64,000 bases of DNA from Loxodes magnus (GCA_946699065.1 CAMPDV010000451.1:62001-126000), one strand, 5' to 3'; shown: positions 32,859-46,794, counted from the stretch's first letter. Numbers and translations are program-made. The notes: generated by a model not told the origin, from the sequence alone.

Positions 32859-35460
32859 TCAATTTAGCTAACTTATAAAAGTATTATCTTAAATAAATAA
32901 GCATTTTTTATTTCTTACTTTTAGACATGACAATAGTAGTTTTTATCTGCTTTCTTTTTTAATTTCTTATTTTTGTAAGATTGCATTTGTATCTAATTTA
33001 CTAATGAGAGAAGGAAAATTTAGGAAGTCATTAAAATATTTGATTAAAGCTATAAAAAGTATGAAAAGATATTTAAATGAAGTTATTGAAGAGTAAAAAG
33101 AGATAATACCAAAAAATAGCATAAAATTTCGTTATAAGATAAAAATAATCAGCATGAAAGAGCACAGAAACAAGAAGATATTCATCTTATTCTCAAAATT
33201 ACTGATTTTTTACAAAGAAATAACCTAAAATTTAAACAGTTTAATAGTATGCTTAAATTCTTCTACAAATAAAGTAAATATTAATAATTCTAAAATTGAG
33301 ATATAAAAATAATTATGAACTCAAAAAATTTTAATTTAAAGTTAAAATATTTTTGAAGAATCATTTTTTATAAAAATTTTCTCTTTTTAACAAAATAAAA
33401 ATTTAACCTAAAATTTAAATTTTTAAGTTTAAATTTTATCAAAATTAATTTTAAAAAGATTAAAACGCGAATTGGAAAAATCCAAAAATATAAAAATAGA
33501 TATTAAAATCATATCGTTTTCTAAATATTGTGTAAAACTGGAAATTTTTAGTTAAGTTTCTTTAATAAAATTCCAAATTGAAATTTAACATTGAGGTAAT
33601 ATGCTTTTAATGATAATTATAAAACTTAAATAAAATTTGAAATTATTCATATGGTACCTTTGCATGAATTACTAATATTTATAGATACTATAAATCTCTA
33701 GATTAGCAAAGTATAAAATCATCAACAAAAATAATTACTTTTCAACTAATTCTTATGATTATTAATTTTTATAGGGGGATTATTAAATAACTATTTTCTA
33801 CTTATTTATCCAACTTAATTATTTCTATCTTGATATATCTATTATCTCAAATTAAATAATTTTAATTTTCATATTTATTTTAATTTAGCTAAAATTAATT
33901 TTATTGTCATTTTCGCTTTTCTTAAATTAAAAGATTTACTAAATTATTCATAGAAAATAATATTTTTATTTATAATAAAAATAGTAGCAATTTCTCATTC
34001 ATAATATTTTTATTAAGGTCTGATTTTCATTTCAATGAGCAAACATTTTTTGTTATAAACAAAATTATTAAAATAAATTATAGTTATTAAAATTTTAAAA
34101 AAGAAGATCATATCTAGCGTTATAAATTTATATATCAATCAATTTTTTCGTTTAGTCATTTGTTGTTATAAAGATAACTATTCTGTACGTTAATCTTTCT
34201 TACATTTATTCAAATTTATTTATTTTTATTTGTAATAATTTTTGAATCTCGATAGCTTTTCATTCCATCTTAACTTTTTTTAAATAAAATTTAGTAAAAT
34301 TTAAGAATTAACTTTGAAATTGTTGAGCATTATTTCTATTTTAAAATAAGCAAAGAAAAATAAGTTTAATTGTTGTAAAGAATAATAATATTTAACCTCT
34401 TATTTTAATAATATTAACAGAACAATTAAGTGATAGCAAATAAACTCTTTTTATTTTATATACTTAAATTATTTAAAAAATCTTTAAAATTCTGAAGAGA
34501 TAAAAAAGCAGAAATTTTTAAACTAATAAAGACATGATTTCAAACTTATGAAAGTTGTAAGAATGAAAAAGGTTATTAATTTTTTAGTTTAATATTAGAA
34601 AATTTTAGGAAATAGTTAATATATTATTAAAAAATGCTAATTTTTTAATTTTAAATATCATTTATTTCTAAATCTAAATAGTTATTTAGCAAAACTTTCT
34701 CTACTATCTCTAGTTATTCCACTAAACTTCTTTTATTTATTCCTTTTGAATAATATTAAAATTTTTTATTCATAACTATTTGCAAATTATTAAGTTTTAA
34801 ACAGTCAGAAGTTAATTAGATGCTTTATTAATTGGCTTATTATTTAAATATATGAATATTAATTAGATTTACTGACAATTTTGATTTCAAACATTTGAAT
34901 TTCGCTTTTTTTAAATTAATCAAAAATAATATACTTAAATATTAAAAACAAAACATTTAAAATATATTATTTTTGATTCTTTCTATATTATGATAATTAA
35001 ATAGAGATTTAAAGCTTTACTAAATAAGCATAAATTGTTTAAGATTGTATAAATTAATTTGTTTGTACGAAGAGATCTTTCTATAAAATTCTTATTTTAT
35101 GTCTTGAAAAAGTGATTTGCTTCATTTATACTAGGATGAAAATTACAAGGATCTATCGTTAAATTGCAGATCAAGGATTTTAATAGTTTTATTAATGAAA
35201 TGCTCTTGAGTTTTTCAGTATCTTCATTTAAATTGAGCCTTTTTACAGTTCTTTATTTTACAACTTCTAAATAGAAGGATGATAAGATCATAAATGTAAA
35301 TATTTTTAAAATAAACTCTCATTTAAAATAGTATTATACTAATAGAAATCTAAATTACAACAGATATAGATAGCTCTTATTTATATCCACTAGAATAAAC
35401 AAAAAAATATTAAAATTATAAGAAATTTAATATTAATAAGGAATAGAGAAATCTAGTAAG
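32859..35460. other. AT-rich stretch; one short coding-like patch
   Basis: Mostly featureless. At 33004-33250 a plus-strand frame with an ATG gives a basic, helical 80-residue product that is plausible but unsupported. Nothing else seen. Confidence 0.5.
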
Positions 35461-35596
35461 GTTTATATTAAAATTAAGTTGAAGGAGATTGTATAAATAT
35501 GTTTGGGAAATGTTTAAATTAATATATAGGTGAATTTGTTATTATATTTTTTTTTAAACCGCCATAGTTGTTCGAAGGGGAACAACAAGGTCATCT

Positions 35597-35690
35597 TCAT
35601 CAGAGGTTGGGGAAGTTAAGTACCCATAATCGACTTTATGTCTTCCTCTGCTTTGGTTTGGCCTCGAGACATAAGATTCTTAGACCTTCG
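35597..35690 (+). repeat. Stem-loop unit 1 of the insertion
   Basis: CAGAGG at 35601 pairs with CCTCTG near 35645 around AAGTACCCATAATCGAC. The tail reads CTTTGGTTTGGCCTCGAGAC. It matches 35751-35850 and, in reverse, 54005-54073. Confidence 0.75.
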
Positions 35691-35750
35691 GCACTGGCTT
35701 AGTTAAAATTTAACTAAATTCTGGAACTAAAAAGAAATAATATTGCGAGC

Positions 35751-35850
35751 TTCATCAGAGGTGGGGAATTTAAGTACCCATAATTGACACATGTCGTCCT
35801 CTGCTTTGGTGATGCAATGAGACACAATCCTGCCATGTCCTTGGACCTCC
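35751..35850 (+). repeat. Stem-loop unit 2 of the insertion
   Basis: CAGAGG at 35756 and CCTCTG near 35798 flank AAGTACCCATAATTGAC. It lies 155 bp downstream of unit 1 and shares its tail start CTTTGGT, then diverges. Confidence 0.75.
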
Positions 35851-35868
35851 AACAAGTATTAAAAATTA

Positions 35869-35995
35869 CGAGTATTCTAAAATTATATCAGTATTGAACA
35901 TTTTTATCAGTACTGAATAATTATACCAGTATTGTACAAGATCTACCAGTATCTGATAATTTTATCAGTAACAAACATTCTTGTCAGTATGAAGC
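35869..35995. repeat. ~20-bp tandem array inside the insertion
   Basis: Six to seven imperfect units with the core TATCAGTA or CCAGTATT followed by a variable AT-rich part (for example TTTTTATCAGTACTGAATAA). Flanked by the stem-loop units and a GC-rich end. Confidence 0.7.
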
Positions 35996-38570
35996 ATTTT
36001 TTTTAAAGAGCTGCGCACCAACGAGAGTGCTACACGCTCTATAATAAAATTAATTAATTTATTTATTTATTTATATAAGAATATTGTAAAATTAAATTTT
36101 AAATGAGCTTTTTTATAAATCATATCATAATTTAAATATGAAGAACGAATATGATTTATAGTTTAAAGAAACAAAATATCATTATGAGGATAATTTTACT
36201 AAGCTTACAAATAGAAAAAGTATCTATGGACTTTAATATTAATTTTTAGGTCGAATAAAATTAAAATGACGAAGATAAAAGAATTAAAAATCTGAAAATT
36301 TTACTTTTTAGAAATGTCCATAAAAATTTAATTTCGATACAGCAGATTCTTATAAATATATATAGAAACTCTTAAATTTAATAAAAATATAAAAGACTAA
36401 AGAGGGCTATGATAATGTTTTAAAACTCGATTTAAGAAGTATTAATTACTTGCTCCTAAAAAACTTGAATAGTCTGTGAAAATCTTTTGCAGATTAATGA
36501 AAATCTTCTATACTCTCAAATATTAAAAATTAAATTAAAAATGAACCAAAAAAGCTATTACTAAAAAGAACTAGCTTTGATTTATTTAGTTAAATACATT
36601 TTATTTATTGATTGCAAAAACATAGCTAAAAAGTAAAGACAAACTAGAAAATCTTTACGATTAAAAAGTTAAAACTTTAATTAATAAAAAAAAATTTATT
36701 CTGTTGATTATTTAGATTAATTAAGAAACTAAATCTAACAAACGAAAATAATGAAAATAATTAGTAGAATAGGAAATTTCAGAAAAATATACAAAATTAT
36801 AAAATTTCAAGAATATAACTTATAATTACAACTTTCAATTAAGTTCAAACTTTTTTAAAACAAGTATAAAGATACAAAGAAAAATGAGAATCATTAAGAA
36901 AAGAAAATCTTTACAGTATTTTAAAATATATCTTAAATAATGGTACTTAATCAAAAAAAGTAAATATTTAATCATAATTTAACTAATAAAGTTGATATTT
37001 GATGCTTTCTTTTTTAAAATCAAACCTAATCTAATATAAAAATCAGAACTTTATATTTTTACTTTCTAACTAATAATTTCTAAAATATTTACCAATGCAA
37101 CTAAAAGTTAACTTTAATTTTATTTATTTTATCTAAGAAAAATTTAATTTTGAAGATAAAAAATGAAGTTAGATGTGAATCTGAAGAACTTTTAAGCCAA
37201 AAACTAACTCATTTTGATCTTAAGTCTTTAAAAATTTTACTATATAATAAACATAAAGTAGTAGGTTTAGATTTTGTAAGTGGGGATAGCACATCAACTA
37301 TGTTTAAACTTACTACAAAAAGGCGTATCTTAATTATTTGATAATAAATAAATTAAAAAAATAGCATTTTATATCCTATTTACAATTCAGCTAACTTTTT
37401 AAGGAAAGTTAATCCCATAAGAATCTAATCTTATAAGTATAAATAACAAAAATAGTTTATGTTAGTAATACAACCTTATCTCTCTAAAGAAATAGCATAG
37501 AAATCTTAATTTATTAATTTTTAGTTGATCCTTTTCTTATATACATAAAAGAGCAATATATTATGAGATAATAAGGTTTAATAAAAACGAAGATTTTTAA
37601 TTAATTATAAATTAACAATCTTTTTTCTTACCAAAAACTAGAAATTTTGCTAAATAACTAAAGTTTATTAATTCAATGAATGCTTTTAGATAAAATTATA
37701 CTACTTTAAAATTTCATAACTAAATATTTAAACTTAAAATAAAACTAAAAAAAGGTTAAGGATGAAGCAATAGAATATAAAAGGCATATAAATGGGATCA
37801 TAAGGTATACATAAATTAACGTTTGCTATATACTAAAAAAATAATTAAAATGTATTTCTTATTTAATTAAATTATTTAAGTATATAATTAAATATTACTC
37901 AATAATACACTCTAAAGATCATAAACTTTAAACAATAAGTTTAGTAAAAATGATTATGCAATATTCTCTTTAGAAATTTTTTGCAGTAAGTCTTTTAAGA
38001 TAAAGAACAAACAAATAGTAAAGCTTTGAAATGTAACTATATACGCTCGGAAGTAAAAAAATAAAATTTACTATCAAGAAATTATAATTTAATGCCAATT
38101 TTATAGTTATAGGAAATATTTTATTATGAAGATGATAAAAAAGAATATTATAGAAAAATGGAAAATCAAAAGTAGAATATAAATATTTCTCTATAGCAAA
38201 ATATGATCAGAGATTTAAGAAATCGTTAATGTGAGGAAACATTATTCTTTTAATAAAAAGATTAAATAAATAAAAAAATAGTTTTCTTTAGCTTTGTATA
38301 AAATCCCAAGAAGATGAAATTTTTTAATTGGTTTCTCTCTTAGAAAGTTTTATTAAGGAGATAAAATATTAAGTGTTATTAATTAATTAATTTTTTTCTC
38401 TGTTAAAAAATTTGAGGTAGTTTTTAGATTGAACTCATAAAAGTTTAAATATAAATATCTGTAATCTAGCAAATAGAGTTAAAGAAGAAAAGCAATTCAT
38501 TCTAATTCTAATAAGAAATGGAATAAAATATATAAAACCTAAAATTGAAAAATCAAAGAATTGATTTTTG

Positions 38571-40775
38571 AAACATTAGGCTAAACACTGTAAATACTTA
38601 TAAAAAATAAAAAGGAATAGAAAAAAAATTAATTAAAGATAACAATAATTAAAAGTAGTAATTTAAAAAAATATTTAGAATAAACTAAAGAATTTAAATA
38701 AAAATAATATTTTAAGAAACCTAAATATTTATTATGTAATTTATTTACCAAATAGCATAATATTAAAAAAATTTTAAGTAAAAAAATTTAAAATATTGAA
38801 TTGTCAAAATTAAGAGGAAAAAAGATAAAAAAACATTTAAGAATCAAGAATTTATGATTGCCAGCATAATATAGCGAAACTTAATTTAACTAAAATTATA
38901 TATTAAAAAATAGTTTTTCATATAAAATTGTAATTAAATAAAAAATCCTAAATTTTATATTAGTATATTAGTGAAAATCTTATGATATCTTTTATTAAGA
39001 TTACTTTTTAAAATATGTTTGCTACTAAAAAGATTCTTTTCATTAATTTTTTTACATTTAAATCTTTTATATCATCATTAACTAAAAAATGTTTTTATAG
39101 CTTTTTCTTTTGTTATTTTATAATTAAAATTTACATAATTAAAAATCTCATTAATAAGGATAAGTTTTTTTATAAATTTTGTATAATTTAAAATTACTTG
39201 CATTAATTATGTTCTTTTCTTACATTTTTTATTTTTGCTAAATACTCTTATTTATTATAGTAAACAAAAGGTTTATTTATCAAATTAACAATCTTAATCT
39301 GATTAATTTCACTTTAGTAGAATTAAAAATTCTGTAAATCATATTCGCAATAATCTCTTTTTATATTTTTTATATTTTTTATATGTTTTATATGTTTTAT
39401 ATGTTTTATATGTTTTATATGTTTTATATGAAATATAAATATTACTAAGTTTAATCATAACTCTTTTATTTTAAAGTTTCATCTTTTAATTTCTGAATAA
39501 AATTTTTGTTTAGGAGTACAAAATAATCACTTTAACTTTCGTAAAAATGAAAGTAATGATTCTTTAAGATAAGTTAGATAACTTCTATCATTTAAATAGA
39601 AGAAATTTCTTTTAATTTATGGTGAGGAGTATTTATTAATATGTTCCTTATTTATGATAATTTTTATTATGATTTATTTCAAATTATATTTGTTCTTCTT
39701 TTTAGCTTTCAAACAAATCACGTTCTGGTGTTTTAATTTACTTGAAAATAAAGCTTGTTGTAACTACTTATTTTATTGATAATATTTTATTAAGATTAAT
39801 AATTTCTAAAGGACTGTTTACTCCATTAAACAAGAATCTCCTGGTAAAATAACTTGACTTAGTTTTTTGTTAGGTCATTATTAGAAAATACTCTTTAATA
39901 TAATTTGAAGCTATCTCCAAAAGGATAACCATTTATATTTAGCTAAATAGTATACTAAAATACAAAGTTTTTAAATCACCAGCTTAGAAAGTTCTAACTT
40001 ACCAATCTTTTTATCAAAAATCTAAAAACATTGCAGTTAAAACAATGTGAACTTCTTTATTACTTCTACACACTATTACTCACTCAGTTTTATCACTATT
40101 CTGCTGTAAAAACTTGAGGAATTTAAATTATCATCTTTGTTCCGAAGAATTTCATCATTTAAAGTATCAAAACATCCTTTAATTTAGCATGAAAGGTTAA
40201 GAGTCTTATTAAGAACTTAAAAATCAAAATATTTGATCTTTAAGTTGATCCAATAATTCTTGATACGGAATGTTCATTTAAGTGATTAAGATAAAGAATC
40301 CAAATAATGAAGGTATTATTCCACAAAAATTAAATCTTCTAAGGTTGGTTAAAGCTTTTCTTAAAAAGATAAATAGAAAAAAGAAAAATCAAATTAAAAG
40401 GTCAAAATAAGACTTATGATTAAAGGTCTCTTATTACTAAAAAACTAAGAAAAAGGAATTAAGATAAAAATTTTCAATAAAAACTAAAAAAAAAAGATAA
40501 AATATACCTAAAAATAAATATAAACGAAAAATATAAAAAAGCTAAAGCCATAAATTACTAAAAAATATAGAAACCTTTCAGAAAATTATTTTGCTTAGAA
40601 TTTTTTTAAAAGTTAAAACTAACGAACTGGAATAAATTTAAGCAAAAATGATTAAAAATATTTACTATATAATATTTAATTTTCTTATCTATATCTATTA
40701 ATGAATTTTTCAAATTCATGCAAAAATTATATTTATTTCTATTATTTAAAAAAATTATTGTTTGATAATATGGAA
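38571..40775. other. AT-rich stretch with one small tandem repeat
   Basis: No gene recognised. The only clear structure is the 10-bp array at 39352-39430. Confidence 0.55.
39352..39430. repeat. 10-bp tandem repeat (TATATGTTTT)n
   Basis: Six near-perfect units of TATATGTTTT, preceded by two TTTTATATTT variants. Confidence 0.9.
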
Positions 40776-40779
40776 AATT

Positions 40780-41385
40780 TCTTGCAAAAAAAATATCTTT
40801 AGAAAAAAATTAACCTCAACCAAAATACAATTAGAAAAATATACTTAAAGAACTTAAAAATATGTAAGAGGAAAATTTTAGGCTTTTAAGACTCGTACAA
40901 GAACTAGAAGGAAAATAGAATACCTTATTTATAATACTTAAGGATAAAAAAAACGAATATGAATATTCAGCAAATAAGAGAAAAGAACAATTAGAAACAA
41001 AATCTATCTAATTCGCAGAGCTGATGGAAAACTATTTTTCTAAAAATATCGATGAATGATTCGATGGATGTGGAAAAAATAAGAATAAATTATATTTCCT
41101 ATCAGAAAATATTAGATGCTAATATGACAAAAGGCCAAAACTTAAAAATGAAATTGCTTCTAATTTAGACTAAAAGAAAATAATACTTTCACTTAATAAA
41201 TAAACTCCATATATCAAATATGCAGTTAATGAATTCAATAAAAAATGAATGGGAATCGACCTACAGGAAACTATTAGAAAGAACAAACTAAATAATCAAG
41301 ACTTATAATAGACATGATCTAAGCAAATTCGAAGAGAATGCTTTCATTTAAAATTAAACTTTTATTTCGTGATTAGCCAAATATA
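40780..41385 (+). CDS. Possible hypothetical protein with N-terminal coil
   Basis: In the plus-strand phase that includes ATG 40862-40864 the block gives about 200 residues with good coding character. It starts with a Leu-zipper-like coil (Leu-Lys-Glu-Leu, Gln-Glu-Glu-Asn, Leu-Val-Gln-Glu-Leu-Glu), followed by a mixed domain containing Asp-Glu-Trp-Phe-Asp, where Trp is TGA. A second coil-like patch follows at 41.7-42.1 kb. Another frame of the same stretch also looks reasonable, so the call is tentative. The coil resembles in style, not demonstrably in sequence, the zinc-knuckle family. The start is not clear because no ATG lies at the upstream edge. Confidence 0.35.
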
Positions 41386-44300
41386 GGTGGAATCACATTA
41401 ATTAATAGCAATTATTATTTTATAAAAATTAAACTAATAATAAATGAAAGAAAATTAAAAAACTTTTATATTTAGCATTATTCTAGAAATTATAGTTAAA
41501 TTTATAATTAACGACTTTATGTTATATATAATAGATATTGAAATACTTTTTTTAGTTTTAATATTTAATTTATTCATAATATTATTTATTTAATTTCTAA
41601 ACTTTTTTTTGAGATTTATCTCTTTTTTCTAGTGATTTAATTTAATAATCATCTTTTTAAATATTTAATTAGAAAAATTTGAGGAAACTGGATGTAATAA
41701 AGATCTAAAAGTTAATAGAGAAAGACAATAGTAAAAAAAATAAAAAAACAAATATTAAAGATTGCTTTTCAAAATATAAAAGTTAACGATCAAAAGAAAT
41801 CTTTAATACTTTTAACGTTTGATGTAAAGAAAACTCTTGAATGGAAATAGATATAATAAAATAAATTTCAGCAAAGAGTTAAGAAAATAATTAAGTTTTA
41901 GATGAAAGTAAGAAGATAAATTAAAAAATGTAATCCATAAATTGTTAAATTCTAGAGAAAATGAAAATTCTAAACTTCAAATAGATACGAAAGACAAATA
42001 ATTTCTTTGAAAATATGTTTAGAAATAAAATAATTAATAGAAAAAGCAGGAAAAAACATTGAAGCATATAATCTATGAAAAAATTCCTTCTGAAAAGGTA
42101 TCATAATTCTTCTTTACTTTTCATCTTTAAAAATAATAGAAAAAAATTAAAAGTTGTAAAAGATTTTATTTAATTAAATATGGGAAATACTTTCTCTCAT
42201 TTTATTTTATTTAAAGAATTTTTTCATTAATTTTCTTATTGTTTAATAAAAAGAATTTTCTCAGTAGGGAATTAAATCCGCATCCATATATTGATAAATA
42301 GAAGCTGAATTCTGCGTTAAAGAATTAATTATCCAAAATATTTCTTTAATTTTTGCTAAATTTATTAAAAATATTTCAAAGATTTAATTTAATTTAGGGA
42401 AATTCCATAGAATCTGATTTTCAGCCAATAATCTTAAATTATTTATTTTATTTTGTTTCATAATAACTCGAAATCTTGAAATAAGTTCTAAGAAAATTTT
42501 CATGAAAGTCAAAAGGTAAGCCTTCTCAGTAAAATTTACATGAAAATTATATCTTAAAAGTTTCGATTAAGATTAAATATAATACCTTGTTTAAATTTTT
42601 AAGAAAAACTTAGGTATATCTGTAAACATTAAAATGGTTAAATACTTTTAGAAAGATTGTTTAAGTATAAAAAATGAAATAAGACTTAAGATCAGCAGTG
42701 ATATTAATATTTTGACAAGTTTCGGTATCTTTAAACGTCTATCACAAAAAATATTTAGACAAAAATTATTCTTAATCTAAAGAGAAAAAAACAAAAATAA
42801 ATAAATAAATCCTTTTAAATTGAAAAATTTATTTAGTCTATTATAACATTTTTAAATTAAAAAGTTCATATTTATATAAAATGCTAATATCCTTTAATAT
42901 TTAAGAAATTTGAAAATCAAAATTTTATTAATTTTTGTATTTGATAAACACTAAAGTAATAAAAAATTAAATTTTTAAGGATTTTTCGTATGAAAATTAT
43001 ATTTTTTTTGAGTGTTTAGCTTCAAAGATTACTATAAACATTTAAATAATGCTAATTATTTAAAATAAAATTAAAGCTTTTAATTAAATTTATTTTTATA
43101 CAATATATAGATTTACTCTACTCCTTTTCAATCATTTTTAATTTTATAGCAATAATAATAATTTTTCGCTAAATAAAAATTAAAAGATGAAAATATGTTC
43201 AACAATCACTTTTTTTAATAACTATTTTCAAAGAAAGCTTTATTTAGGACATTATAGATTAAATGAATTTAAAAAAAGAAAGTTTATATCATACTTTTTT
43301 TATAATTTGTTTAAAATATCAAAGTTTAAAAGTTGTTATTCAAAAAGCTATTCATATTTATTTTTAAAATTATTAAGTTTTTATACAAAATTTTACACTT
43401 TTTATTTAGGTTATTTAAATTGTTTTCTTTTTAATTAAGTAATAAATTTTTATATATGATTTTTTTGTGTTTTTTCTTAAGTTGCTATTCAAGGTAAAGT
43501 ATTTCTAGAAAGTTTAAAGTTTTTTATAAATAGAGATAATTCACTTATAAACTACTCTTTACCAATATATTTTTAAAACTTTATGCCTTCTTTATTGAGT
43601 TAGTATCCAAATTTTACTGAATTTTTTTCAATTTATTTCTACAACGAAGAAAAACATTTTTAATTAATTGTTTACTCCTAAAAATAACTCTCTAATAAGT
43701 AATTTTTATTTTTAGGCTTATGATTTATGTTAGCAAATGATAGAATATGATTTGAATGCCTATATTTGCATTATGAAAGTATTATAGAAGAAGTTATTTT
43801 TTTATATTTTAAGCTTTAAAAATAATTTTACCATCTTAAATATATAAAAGAATTCTTTCAAAATATTGTAGTATATATTTTGTTTTTGAACTATATTTTG
43901 GTCTTGTTTTATCTAAGATTTATAATTAGTTCAGTTCTTAATCGCTTTGATCAAGACTGTAAGTCTTGACTTATTCATTCAGAAATAGTTTCTTGCTTTT
44001 AAATACTTACAAATTTCGCGAGTTTTGGATTTCTTATGAAATTCTTCTCTATTTTCTTTAGTTTCTTTCCTTAAATAGATTTATAATTATTCTATTTATG
44101 AAGACAGACTAATACTACTTTGAGAGTCTCTATTGGAAGAACTGATATTTATTAATAAAATATGTGAACTAACTTTTTTAAAGTTCCTTATTATTTTTGT
44201 GGTTTATTTCTTAATCGAATGATCGAAAGCCTTACCTATAAAATGGTTTTTTAACTTAAAGATATTGTCTTAGGATTACTAAGTAGCGCTTGACTTTTAA

Positions 44301-46785
44301 TCTCAATTTCAAATTCCTTTCAATTCTTTAATGTTTTAAATTAAAAATTACTTTAATACCTTTTGAAACTCTCAAAATTTGCTATTAAAGAGACTCTTCC
44401 TAGAAATTTAAGTTAAAGAAAGCTCATATTGAATAATTCGTAAGTTAAGCAACAAAGAAACTTGATATTAAGACATCAGAAGATGCTGACAAATTTTCTT
44501 AATCAAAATAATTACAAAGAATCAATTCTCAACCAGCTATTTGAAGTTATCATTTAAATAATTAAAGGATTTTATAAACTCTTGCTTTATTTTCAATAGA
44601 TTATTACTTATCCTAAACTTACTTTAAGTAAGCTATTATTATTTCTTTAATACAATCAAGTTATTATATAATTATACTATTTATCCCTTCAATTTTACTT
44701 TTCGATTCTATCAAAATAAACAGTATATTAAATTCTTCGTCTTAAATTTAAGCCTTTGATTCAATATTTAGCTCCAAGATTTTATTTTAAGAAACACAAT
44801 TATATAAAAAATTGAAGTGAAAAAGTTCTACTAACTTAATCATCATGTTGAAAGCAATAAAAAAAGAACTTAAAATATTAAAAGATTAAGATTCGAAATT
44901 CATCGCATCATATAATTATTAAAAGTATGTATTAAAAAAAATTTAAATACCTGAATGTTATAAGTATAAGCATATGATTAAAATCTTCTTAAAAATAAAA
45001 TTTAAAAAAGTTTCTCTTCTAAAAAAATTTATTTTTAAAAGATAATTTTAATAAAAAGAAAAAATTTCATTATATAACAAGATAGAAAATGATTTGATAT
45101 ATCAACTTTAATACAAAATATGTAAATTAAAAAAATATTAAAAGAATCAATTATAATGACTATTATTTTAGAATCGACTATTCAAAGCAAAAACTAAAAG
45201 TAAATTGATAAAATTAATGAAATGAAAGAAATTTTATTAGCAAGAAATAAAGTAAAAAATGTTTAAAATGTTTAAAATGTTTTGTGATACAACACATATA
45301 AACGAATTTAATTTAATTTATTTTAAAAGATAATATATTTAAATATAGAAATATTGGTAAAAAATTATATTTATAATAATATAATTAAAAAGACGAAAAA
45401 TAAATGAAAATAAATAAATAATTATTAATCATTAAAAAGTTTTTTATCTTTCGTCTTAGATGAAGTTTTAAAAGTCAAAAATTTCCATTCATGCACATTC
45501 TATCCTCGCATTATATTTCTTCCTTAATCTTTCTTTTAAAGAAGTTTAATAATTATAATTTAATTATTAAAAATATTAAAGGTAAGGTATCTAAAGCAAA
45601 AAATGTTCTATTAAGAAAAAACTAAAATAATTGCAGATGTTAATTGAATGAAAGCAAGCAAGTATAAAATCACTTTATAGATATTTATTCATTTTATTTA
45701 GTTTTTTAAATATTAAAATAACTGAAAAATGAAATTTCAATCATAGAAACAGAAAACGTTTACAAATATATTTGATGCTTATAAAGAAAAATTTAAAAGT
45801 ATACAAATTCTCTAATTCCAATTATTTATACTTTTATTCAAATTTTTATATAATATCACTAATTTAAAATATCATATTAAGATATTTAGAAAATAAATGC
45901 TTTAGTCTTATTAAAACTTTTAAACAAATCAAAATATAGAAAGTCAAAATTTATCATTTTTACTCTTGCAAATTTGATATTTTATTAAGTTTATACTTAA
46001 ATTAGGAAAATTAAATTCACATTTTGTTAGTGATATTTCTGGAGACTTTATAAATAATGATTAGTAATATAAGCTTTAAAATCTCACTTTTTAAAGAATA
46101 AATATAACTTAAATTATTATATATTTATATATTCATTGTTATTTAAATAAAATTATGAAAAAGATCTATTTCTAATTAATTTCATTTATATGCTGTGATA
46201 TATTAACTATTGAGACTTTTAAGAGATAAAAAGAAAGTAGGACTTTACAAATAATCAAACATATAAACTATATTCCCCGGCAAACGTCAGTTTTCGAAAT
46301 ATTTCCTCTTTTAATTCTGAAAATTTCAAATATACTGATAATTATGAAATAATGCTCCGATTTATTATCACGAAAATTTATTAAAAAAATAGAAAACAAA
46401 ATTATGATAACAGTAAAATTAAAAAATTTAGACTAATAAATAATATAATAAAAGCTTTAAAACTTTAATAAACAGAAATAAGTTTAGACTTGTTAGCAAT
46501 AATTTGAATAAGCATTTTTTATATACTTTATTAAAAAAAGTAACAATTTATAATTAATTTTATATCTTTATAAAATTAGATTAAAGTAAAGTTTTAATTA
46601 ATAAAATTTGAATAGATTTAAATTGGGAAAAATAACATATTATTTTAAGATTAATATATTTGAAAAATTAAAAATAAAGGATGCTTAAAATTTTTAAATT
46701 AAATTCTTAAAATCATAAGGAACTAAAGAAAACATGCAAAAATAATCAAAAAATTAATAGAAAATGAAATGAAGATAATAATTTA
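41386..46785. other. AT-rich region with scattered coding-like patches
   Basis: At 41.7-42.1 kb a Lys/Gln/Asn-rich plus-strand patch includes Met-Glu-Ile-Asp. At 44.42-44.56 kb another plus-strand patch reads well (Ile-Glu-Gln-Phe-Val-Ser and an acidic Ser-Glu-Asp-Ala-Asp). At 43187-43438 an open plus-strand frame encodes only Phe/Tyr/Lys/Leu-rich sequence and looks accidental. A 7-bp hairpin CAAGACT/AGTCTTG lies near 43953-43969. No family recognised. Confidence 0.4.
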
Positions 46786-46794
46786 ATAAAACGA

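Larger units (their letters stand above)
35548..36076 (-). mobile_element. 529-bp GC-richer insertion with TTATAT target duplication
   Basis: Copy 2 of the large repeat reads straight through TTATTATATAAGAAT at about 61481-61495. Here the same site is split: TTATAT at 35542-35547 and again at 36071-36076 flank the extra DNA. The insert starts with a T run (an A tail if read on the minus strand) and a hairpin GTTGTTC/GAACAAC. It then holds two ~100-bp related stem-loop units (35597-35690 and 35751-35850), a ~20-bp tandem array (35869-35995) and a GC-rich end (36007-36040). The size, tail and short duplication suggest a non-autonomous SINE- or MITE-like element; no tRNA-like promoter boxes are convincing. 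A relative of the stem-loop unit lies at 54.0 kb. Confidence 0.65.
35466..38570 (+). repeat. ~2.6-kb dispersed repeat, copy 1 (with insertion)
   Basis: From 35466 (ATTAAAATTAAGTTGAAGGAG-like start) to about 38557 this block aligns in the same orientation with 61409-64000. The copies share many long matches, for example around 36330-36400, 37150-37300 and 38480-38557. This copy carries a 529-bp insertion at 35548-36076 and extra DNA at about 37.95-38.25 kb. It may be an old transposon or a segmental duplication. The plus strand is A-rich and could be coding. The 63-codon frame at 37150-37341 is not kept in frame in copy 2, so I do not call it a gene. Confidence 0.75.

Noticed and set aside
36007-36040. 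tRNA-derived head of a SINE at the GC-rich end of the 529-bp insertion
   Set aside because: On the minus strand GTGTAGC and GTTGG resemble a tRNA start, but the A-box spacing does not fit and no B box follows.
37150-37341. 63-codon gene in the large repeat
   Set aside because: The other copy (about 62.70-62.89 kb) has indels that do not keep this frame.
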